A stretch of DNA of 64,000 nt from CAYTZO01 sp964442525 (GTDB taxonomy: Bacteria; Patescibacteriota; Microgenomatia; UBA10105; UBA927): assembly GCA_964442525.1 (NCBI GenBank), contig CAYTZO010000002.1:1-64000 (forward strand), in the 5' to 3' direction. Shown here piece after piece: positions 59,343 to 64,000 of this stretch. A program made the position numbers and the translations under genes. The notes under the pieces are model-generated. The model searched no databases. It was given only the letters and a program-made list of their open reading frames with translations, and was not told the origin of the DNA. Every line of letters starts with the position of its first letter. The first letter of the stretch is position 1.

Positions 59343-60427
59343 GGGATTATCTTTTTATCTTTGGACGGACGCCCGCGCTCTCCCGGCTTGAACTGACGAC
59401 GTTTTTCCCCCAGCGAGCGTTTGTTAATACTTCCGTTGCCTTGGTCCGTCAAGAACGCGATCCGATGGAAATCATGAGGACGCTTGGCGGTACGGTAAAA
59501 ATCGTTGAGATTTTAGGTCGGATCCCCTCGATTTCAACGCGTCTTCTTGCCGGATATATTTCGGGGCAGACGTTTGGTATCAGCGTGTATCAGGGAGAGA
59601 AAATTTCCCGACAATTTCTTGAAGAAATAAAAAGGCTTCGTCCGGGGTCGCGTTTTATTGAAGCGCGGGATGGAGGTGCTCTTTCGAGCGTCGTGGTAGA
59701 AAAAGGAGGAGTATTTGACCTCGTGATCGTGAAAGATGCCGATAAATATTTTGTCGGCAAAACTGTTGCCGTGCAGCCGTTTGAGGAGTGGAATAAACGT
59801 GATTATCAGCGGCCGTTTGTCGATCCGGCGCGCGGGATGCTTCCGCCGAAAGTGGCACGGATGATCGTTAATATTGCAGGAGTCGGAAAAGGCAGGGTGC
59901 TGCTTGACCCCTTTTGCGGTATGGGAACGATTGTTGGGGAGGCTGTGATGATGGGCTGGACGGCCATCGGAACTGACCAGTCGCCTGAGGTAATTACGCA
60001 AGCGATGGCCAATCTCGTCTGGCTCAGGCGCGAGTACCCGGCGCTCACACTGGGGACTGCGAGCTTTTTTGCGGCGGATGCCACGCATGTATCAACGGTC
60101 GTGACCGCGGGCTCCGTGGACGCCATTGTGACGGAGCCGTTTATGGGCAGTCAAAAGACAGCCAGTGCGGCCGATACAAAAAATATTCTTCGGGGTCTTG
60201 AAAAACTCTACCTGGGGTGCCTGAAACAGTGGCGGCATGTTCTCAAGCCGCAAGGAAAAATTATTATGGCGCTGCCCCAGTACCATGTACTAGGGAAAAC
60301 ATACACTGTGAAAACCGTTATTGACAGGTGTGAAACGCTTGGCTATACTACCTTGGCTGGACCTATAGAATATAGTCGGCCACAGGCAAAAGTGCGCAGA
60401 GAATTCTATATTTTTCAGAAGAAGTAA
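59339..60427 (+). CDS. Putative RNA methyltransferase, TRM11/TrmG10-like
   Basis: A 362-residue protein with an N-terminal region that looks THUMP-like (about residues 1-150) and a C-terminal Rossmann methyltransferase domain. Motif I is LLDPFCGMGTIVGEAVMMGW (about 181-200), then GTDQSPEVITQAMANL; the catalytic NPPY-like position reads TEPFMGS. DPFCGxGT is characteristic of TRM11/TrmG10 tRNA guanine-10 N2-methyltransferases, mostly known from archaea and eukaryotes and seen in some bacteria. The exact target is not established. Confidence 0.75.
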   Translation: MRDYLFIFGRTPALSRLELTTFFPQRAFVNTSVALVRQERDPMEIMRTLGGTVKIVEILGRIPSISTRLLAGYISGQTFGISVYQGEKISRQFLEEIKRLRPGSRFIEARDGGALSSVVVEKGGVFDLVIVKDADKYFVGKTVAVQPFEEWNKRDYQRPFVDPARGMLPPKVARMIVNIAGVGKGRVLLDPFCGMGTIVGEAVMMGWTAIGTDQSPEVITQAMANLVWLRREYPALTLGTASFFAADATHVSTVVTAGSVDAIVTEPFMGSQKTASAADTKNILRGLEKLYLGCLKQWRHVLKPQGKIIMALPQYHVLGKTYTVKTVIDRCETLGYTTLAGPIEYSRPQAKVRREFYIFQKK

Positions 60428-60467
60428 GTTTCAGTATTTGGAAATTAATATTTAATGCGTTTCAAGT

Positions 60468-60743
60468 ATGGCACACGTTAAGGCAGGCGGAACCGCCAAA
60501 GGCAACAAAGATTCAATAAGTAAGCGCTTGGGTGTGAAGATTTATGGCGGTCAAACGGCCGAGCCGGGAAACATCATTGTTCGTCAAAGAGGAACAAAAT
60601 TGTATCCCGGTGAGGGAGTCAAGATTGGACGAGATTATACAATTTTTGCCGTGAACTCCGGAAAAGTAACGTTTAGAACCAGAAAGGGAAGAGCGTTTGT
60701 CTCGGTATTGCCTGCACAGGCAGGTCTGCCCACCAGAGCGTAA
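60468..60743 (+). CDS. rpmA: 50S ribosomal protein bL27 with a repeat-derived tail
   Basis: A 91-residue protein: [29 protein letters not shown] and [23 protein letters not shown] match bL27. The typical protein stops soon after FVSV; here an extra [11 protein letters not shown] follows, encoded by a partly palindromic GC-rich element. The N-terminus reaches toward the peptidyl-transferase centre and is not affected. It is separated from rplU by a methyltransferase gene. Confidence 0.93.
   Translation: MAHVKAGGTAKGNKDSISKRLGVKIYGGQTAEPGNIIVRQRGTKLYPGEGVKIGRDYTIFAVNSGKVTFRTRKGRAFVSVLPAQAGLPTRA
60710..60730. repeat. GC-rich imperfect palindrome encoding LPAQAG at the end of rpmA
   Basis: The stretch contains GCCTGCACAGGC, a 5-bp stem around CA, followed by AGGTCTGCC. 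It encodes LPAQAG, the same peptide as the perfect palindrome at 27669-27688, which suggests a shared dispersed element. Confidence 0.55.
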
Positions 60744-60748
60744 GTACA

Positions 60749-61573
60749 ATGGCGGATACGCAGCAGATACTTCACCTTGATATTGATTTAGTTGAGCCGA
60801 ACCCTCTTCAACCACGGGGTCTTATCGCTCCAGATTCGCTCGCTGACTTGGTTAACTCCCTTAAGGAACACGGGATTATCGAGCCGCTCGTTGTGGCCAA
60901 AACCCCCGCAGGATATCAGATTATTGCCGGAGAGCGGCGATGGCGCGCGGCAAAACTCGCGGGGTTTACCACGGTACCCGTCATTATCAAAGAGACGACG
61001 GCCAAAGGAATGCTCGAGATGGCCCTGGTGGAAAATGTCCAGCGTGAAGACCTTAATCCCATTGACCGAGCGCAGGCATTTCAGCGTCTCATCGAGGAGT
61101 TTGGTCTGCCGGTTTCCGAGATAGCGAAACGGATAAGTAAAAGCGAGTCCTACGTCAGTAACACCATGCGGCTTCTTGCGCTTCCCGATGCGATTAAAGA
61201 CGGTCTCATCTCCGGTGCAATTACCGAAGGCCATGCGCGTGCAATCGCCGGACTTGGCGATGTCAAGTTCATGGTCGAGGCGTACAAGACCATTTTAGCC
61301 GAAAGCGCTTCTGTCCGTCGGGCAGAAGATCTCGCACGCCGGATGAAAATGCAGATTAATGCCAAGCCTACGCAACGGGTCGAGCGGATTCATAGCGACG
61401 AACTGGACACCATGGCAAAGGGGCTCGCCCAGTCAGTCGGGGGACTGGTAAAAATTACCCAGTCAAAGGTTGAGGCGAGGCTGGTGTTTGTCATCCGCGG
61501 GAATCTGGAGACGACGAGTAAAATTCTTAAGGAAATTTACCAAAAGATAGCGGAGACGGCAAAAAAGAAGTAA
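60749..61573 (+). CDS. parB: Chromosome partitioning protein ParB
   Basis: A 274-residue ParB/Spo0J protein: the N-terminal domain with NPLQPRG, then GERRWRAAKLAG (CTP-binding/arginine motif, about residues 70-81) and LVENVQREDLNPIDRAQAF, a helix-turn-helix (AKRISKSESYVSNTMRLL), and a C-terminal dimerisation part. It loads on parS sites and works with ParA. No parA or parS consensus (TGTTTCACGTGAAACA) was seen in the window. The ATG lies 5 bp after rpmA. Confidence 0.92.
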   Translation: MADTQQILHLDIDLVEPNPLQPRGLIAPDSLADLVNSLKEHGIIEPLVVAKTPAGYQIIAGERRWRAAKLAGFTTVPVIIKETTAKGMLEMALVENVQREDLNPIDRAQAFQRLIEEFGLPVSEIAKRISKSESYVSNTMRLLALPDAIKDGLISGAITEGHARAIAGLGDVKFMVEAYKTILAESASVRRAEDLARRMKMQINAKPTQRVERIHSDELDTMAKGLAQSVGGLVKITQSKVEARLVFVIRGNLETTSKILKEIYQKIAETAKKK

Positions 61574-61582
61574 GAGTTACTT
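61568..61582. terminator. Weak hairpin between convergent parB and lepB
   Basis: AAGTAA and TTACTT form a 6-bp AT-rich stem around GAG and include both stop codons. On the minus strand it is followed by CTTTTTTG, so it could help end lepB transcription. The stem is weak. Confidence 0.35.
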
Positions 61583-62146
61583 TGGGATTTGGTACGCAGG
61601 ACGCAAAACCACGCCAAATTTCGTAAAGGGCCAATACCGGAGAATTGCCTTTCCGATAAAATCCTCTTTGGCGATAAAGCCAAATTCCCGTGAATCGGAA
61701 CTATGCGGCCTGTTATCTCCCATGACAAAGTATTTTCCCTCCGGTACCGTAGCCTGCTGTCCGTCCTGCAAAAACAGCTCGCCGGAACTTTCCGTTCCCG
61801 GACGCAAATACGGCTCCGCAATCGCAGTACCGTTGACGTAGATTTTTCCGTCCCGCAGCAGTACCGTATCGCCGGGCAGCCCGATAATGCGTTTGATGTA
61901 GTCAATTTCCTTGTCCGACGGCGCTTTAAAAATGACGACGTCGCCCCGCTGCGGTTCGAACACCTTATAGACGATTTTGTTCGTGAGGATAAATTCACCA
62001 TTAAAAAACGACGGCTCCATTGAAGCGCCTTTTATCTCCTGCGGCGACATGACGAAGAGATAGATCATGACAAGAATCGCCATGACGACGACGATAGACT
62101 GGAGGAAATCAAAAATGGCCGCAACGGCCCTTTTAATAAAGTCCAT
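61577..62146 (-). CDS. lepB: Signal peptidase I
   Basis: The ATG at 62146 (MDFIKRAVAAIFDFLQS) follows a good promoter; a TTG at 62182 falls in the -35 and is rejected. The 189-residue enzyme has one N-terminal membrane helix, the catalytic Ser in KGASMEPSFFNGEF, the Lys-containing RGDVVIFKAP...DYIKRIIGLPGD and GDNRPHSSDSREFG. It cleaves signal peptides outside the membrane. Convergent with parB. Confidence 0.95.
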   Translation of the reverse strand: MDFIKRAVAAIFDFLQSIVVVMAILVMIYLFVMSPQEIKGASMEPSFFNGEFILTNKIVYKVFEPQRGDVVIFKAPSDKEIDYIKRIIGLPGDTVLLRDGKIYVNGTAIAEPYLRPGTESSGELFLQDGQQATVPEGKYFVMGDNRPHSSDSREFGFIAKEDFIGKAILRYWPFTKFGVVLRPAYQIPK

Positions 62147-62153
62147 AGTACCA

Positions 62154-62182
62154 AGTGTAAAGGAGATAGCCTGGGTGGTCAA
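62154..62182 (-). promoter_or_regulatory. Leaderless-type lepB promoter
   Basis: On the minus strand TTGACC (complement of 62177-62182), a 17-bp spacer and TACACT (complement of 62154-62159), then seven bases to the ATG. Its -35 overlaps, on the opposite strand, that of the tRNA promoter. Confidence 0.7.
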
Positions 62183-62204
62183 GACAGCGGAAAAAAGATA
62201 TAAT
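62176..62204 (+). promoter_or_regulatory. tRNA-Val promoter
   Basis: A consensus TATAAT (62199-62204) lies 25 bp before the mature tRNA; TGGTCA (62176-62181) is at 17-bp spacing and matches the -35 consensus at four of six positions. Confidence 0.6.
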
Positions 62205-62229
62205 AACCTTCATAAAGGATATTCATAAA

Positions 62230-62302
62230 GGGCGCATAGCTCAGCTGGTAGAGCGTTTCATTGACATTGAAAAGGTCTCAGGTTCGAGTCCTGATGCGCC
62301 CA
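62230..62302 (+). tRNA. tRNA-Val (anticodon GAC)
   Basis: A 73-base cloverleaf: acceptor GGGCGCA/TGCGCCC, D-arm with AGCTCAGCTGGTAGAGC, anticodon stem TTTCA/TGAAA enclosing loop TTGACAT (anticodon GAC, 62263-62265), variable AGGTC, and T-arm TCAGG-TTCGAGT-CCTGA. The discriminator is A, and the CCA end is not encoded (next bases CG). It reads GUC and GUU valine codons. Confidence 0.95.
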
Positions 62303-62325
62303 CGAGGGTAGAGATTTTCTAAGAT

Positions 62326-62691
62326 ATGGGAACGAGAATAAGACAGACTGAGCGTGAACGTTTGGAGGCGAGGGAATGGCTCAAACCAATTCAGATTGCC
62401 TTCGGCGATGAATTTCTTTCCTCGCGTGATGGTAGAAGCCGTTACCTCATTGTTAATGTCGGCAAAGGAAAAACGTTCGGTAGCGTTCAAATAAACGGCC
62501 AGGGCATAGAGGAATGGATTGAGCCAAGCTCCGGATCGAGCGACAGAAGAGACATAGAAAAAATTATTGGGCATTGGGATTTCGAAAAAATAAGGAGCGC
62601 CATCTTACGGAGATGGGGAAATGCTCCACCGCCGGAACTACGAGCTCTTCAAGAAGCTTCGAAACAAAAAGCAAGACTCTTATTCCCGTAG
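62326..62691 (+). CDS. Hypothetical basic protein
   Basis: A 121-residue protein rich in Arg and Glu, without membrane segments. A central part (SRYLIVNVGKGKTFGSVQINGQ) looks beta-rich; both ends look helical. I recognise no family. It starts 23 bp after the tRNA, without a ribosome binding site, and its last 12 bp overlap the convergent reductase gene. Coding status is supported mainly by length and position. Confidence 0.5.
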   Translation: MGTRIRQTERERLEAREWLKPIQIAFGDEFLSSRDGRSRYLIVNVGKGKTFGSVQINGQGIEEWIEPSSGSSDRRDIEKIIGHWDFEKIRSAILRRWGNAPPPELRALQEASKQKARLLFP

Positions 62692-63222
62692 ATTGTCTTT
62701 CACCTTGTACGTCAGATGCAGAGTACCGTTTTTATTGAGCCTTTTTATTTTAACGAGTTGGAGTGGTACATCAAATAGTCCTTCGGCAACAAGCGGTGTG
62801 CCGTAACCAAAAAGAAGCGGTTCAATGGTTAGGTGAATTTCGCTGACGAGATGCTCTTTGAGAAACATGACATTAACCTTTCCGCCGCCAACCAAAAGCA
62901 ACTCTTTATATCCTTGTGCCTCAAGTCTTTTGATAAGTTCTTTTGGTTTTTCTTTGGTAAACTCCAGTTGATTTGTAACTGCTTGATCCCGGAAGCGTTC
63001 GGGTTGCCGGGTGAGGACAATGCGCAGTTTTCCGGGTTGAAGCTTGATTCTTTCCCTTCCCGCCTCGTATGTTTGCCTACCCATAAGGATAAGTCGGGCT
63101 TTTGCGATGAGAGCGGCAAAAAGCTTCTGGTCCTCCTCTGAGCTCCAATGCGTTACACTAGGGTCGTCTCCCCGGGTAATTTTCCCGTTGAGCGAGGACA
63201 CCATGACAAGCGCAACTTTCAT
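62680..63222 (-). CDS. DHFR/RibD C-terminal family reductase
   Basis: A 180-residue protein resembling the RibD C-terminal/dihydrofolate reductase-like fold: VALVMVSSLNGKITRG at the start, ARLILMGRQTYEA, RIVLTRQPERF, LLLVGGGKVNVMFLKEHLVSEIHLTIEPLLFGYGTPL and LVKIKRLNKNGTLHLTYKV. These use NADPH to reduce pterin or riboflavin-pathway compounds. Whether it serves as the cell's DHFR or another reductase is open. Coupled by ATGA to the upstream transporter gene. Confidence 0.82.
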   Translation of the reverse strand: MKVALVMVSSLNGKITRGDDPSVTHWSSEEDQKLFAALIAKARLILMGRQTYEAGRERIKLQPGKLRIVLTRQPERFRDQAVTNQLEFTKEKPKELIKRLEAQGYKELLLVGGGKVNVMFLKEHLVSEIHLTIEPLLFGYGTPLVAEGLFDVPLQLVKIKRLNKNGTLHLTYKVKDNLRE

Positions 63223-63872
63223 GCTTGCGGCTTTTTAAGCCAACGCACGCCCACGTATACGAGCGGCGTTTCGATAACAGACATGAAACACTTGAGGAGC
63301 CAGTAGGGAAGGATAAGACTCCAGAGAAATTCCACGTTGGCCGCAAACGGTCTGCCGAAGGCGTAGAATGCAAGCGAGATAAAAACTGCGGTATCGAAGA
63401 ATGCTGAGAGTATGTTGGAGACATTGTTGCGCAGCCACAACCCTCGTTTTCCAAGCATTGCCCTCATCCGGACAAAAATCAGAACGTCAAGAAATTCGCT
63501 TACCGCAAATGCGGTCAGGCTTGAGGCGGCTATGCGGATAGAAAACCCAAAGATCGTATCATATGCCCGCTCCGTTTGGAGAAACCTCGCCGATGGCGGC
63601 AGGCTGGTAGCGAGAAAAGAGAAGAGCATGATAAGGACAATGACGATAAATCCCGAGACGATAACGCTTCTCGTGCGTTCCTTCCCATAGACTTCGGTAA
63701 TGACGTCGTTAATCGTATAGATAAGGGGGAGTACAAATATTGCAACGCTTGCGTTGAGTTGGTAGCCGAAGATTTTGGCGAGCGGGAATGTTTTCCCGCC
63801 CATGAGCTCCGAAACCGTAATGAAATAAATGTAGAGAGCAACCAAAAGATCAAACTTCTCCGGTTTTGCCAT
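63219..63872 (-). CDS. VUT family (YhhQ/queuosine precursor) transporter
   Basis: A 217-residue membrane protein with about six helices and the family blocks ITVSELMGGKTF, LPLIYTINDVITEVYGKERTRSV, FLDVLIFVRMRAMLGKRGLWLRNNVSNILSAFFDTAVFI. The YhhQ group imports queuosine precursors (preQ0/preQ1) in E. coli. TACAAT with an upstream TG (extended -10) lies seven bases before the ATG. It is upstream of the reductase gene in one unit. Confidence 0.88.
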   Translation of the reverse strand: MAKPEKFDLLVALYIYFITVSELMGGKTFPLAKIFGYQLNASVAIFVLPLIYTINDVITEVYGKERTRSVIVSGFIVIVLIMLFSFLATSLPPSARFLQTERAYDTIFGFSIRIAASSLTAFAVSEFLDVLIFVRMRAMLGKRGLWLRNNVSNILSAFFDTAVFISLAFYAFGRPFAANVEFLWSLILPYWLLKCFMSVIETPLVYVGVRWLKKPQA

Positions 63873-63879
63873 GTCGGTG

Positions 63880-63888
63880 ATTGTAGCA
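63880..63888 (-). promoter_or_regulatory. Extended -10 promoter of the VUT transporter gene
   Basis: On the minus strand TGCTACAAT (TACAAT is the complement of 63880-63885) forms an extended -10 (TGn), seven bases before the ATG at 63872. No -35 is needed or clearly seen. Confidence 0.55.
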
Positions 63889-63914
63889 TACTGTCTTTTT
63901 CCCGTATACTATGT

Positions 63915-64000
63915 NNNNNNNNNNNNNNNNNNNNNNNNNNNNNNNNNNNNNNNNNNNNNNNNNNNNNNNNNNNNNNNNNNNNNNNNNNNNNNNNNNNNNN
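63915..64000. other. Run of Ns to the window end
   Basis: 86 Ns reach the window boundary. TATACT (63905-63910) just before the Ns may be the -10 of a gene on the other side, but nothing further is readable. Confidence 0.9.

Noticed and set aside
60749..61573. parS site or replication origin near parB
   Set aside because: No match to TGTTTCACGTGAAACA and no dnaA box cluster was seen in the window; isolated CACGTG sequences elsewhere lack the flanks.
1..64000. Recoding of UGA (as in Gracilibacteria/Absconditabacteria)
   Set aside because: TGA is the stop in many ATGA-overlapping gene pairs and reading through would fuse unrelated proteins.

Overview
This 64 kb scaffold window most likely comes from a Candidate Phyla Radiation (Patescibacteria) bacterium, possibly of the Microgenomates group. 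The inference rests on dense gene packing with 1-30 bp overlaps, short divergent versions of housekeeping proteins (RecO, MurE, IleRS), a DUF4012 protein, many GT-C membrane proteins and a single long cell-wall/division cluster. TGA clearly ends many genes, so the code is standard. No prophage, insertion sequence, CRISPR array or rRNA is visible.

Region 1 (1-28.2 kb) is a surface-polysaccharide locus. It holds about ten soluble glycosyltransferases (GT2 and GT4), five large GT-C or O-antigen-ligase-like membrane proteins, two CDP-paratose-epimerase-like enzymes, a GalE-like epimerase, a hexapeptide acetyltransferase, ManC (GDP-mannose supply), a WcaJ/WbaP-type initiating phosphoglycosyltransferase and a DUF4012 protein. 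Together these would make activated sugars, build glycan on a polyprenyl carrier and polymerise or attach it at the surface.

Region 2 (28.2-30.8 kb) is a short housekeeping stretch: recO, glycyl-tRNA synthetase, a membrane-anchored protein and a small zinc-finger-like ORF on the minus strand.

Region 3 (30.9-54.2 kb) is an expanded dcw cluster in this order: mraZ, rsmH, ftsL-like, ftsI, two small genes, murE, pgeF, murC, murB, murA, GlmU-like, alpha/beta hydrolase, membrane-anchored murF, DegT aminotransferase, metallo-beta-lactamase-fold protein, 4-TM protein, femX-like, dgkA, mraY, ftsW, murG, ftsQ, ftsA, ftsZ. murD and ddl are not in the window.

Region 4 (54.2-63.9 kb) holds an ileS gene controlled by a T-box riboswitch, then rodA, rplU, a TRM11/TrmG10-like methyltransferase, rpmA, parB, lepB, tRNA-Val(GAC), a DHFR/RibD-like reductase and a VUT/YhhQ transporter.

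The strongest cross-cutting signals are these. (i) A recurrent promoter layout puts a -10 hexamer only 6-10 nt before the start codon, implying leaderless or near-leaderless mRNAs. (ii) A canonical T-box antiterminator/terminator sits behind a very short Stem I. (iii) Five TGGG-like boxes at exact 10-bp spacing run up to the mraZ start codon. (iv) Two promoter pairs are divergent and overlap at the -35. (v) Both internal 100-N gaps are flanked by the same 55 bp on each side, so they are almost certainly unmerged contig overlaps, and the two interrupted genes become intact when collapsed.
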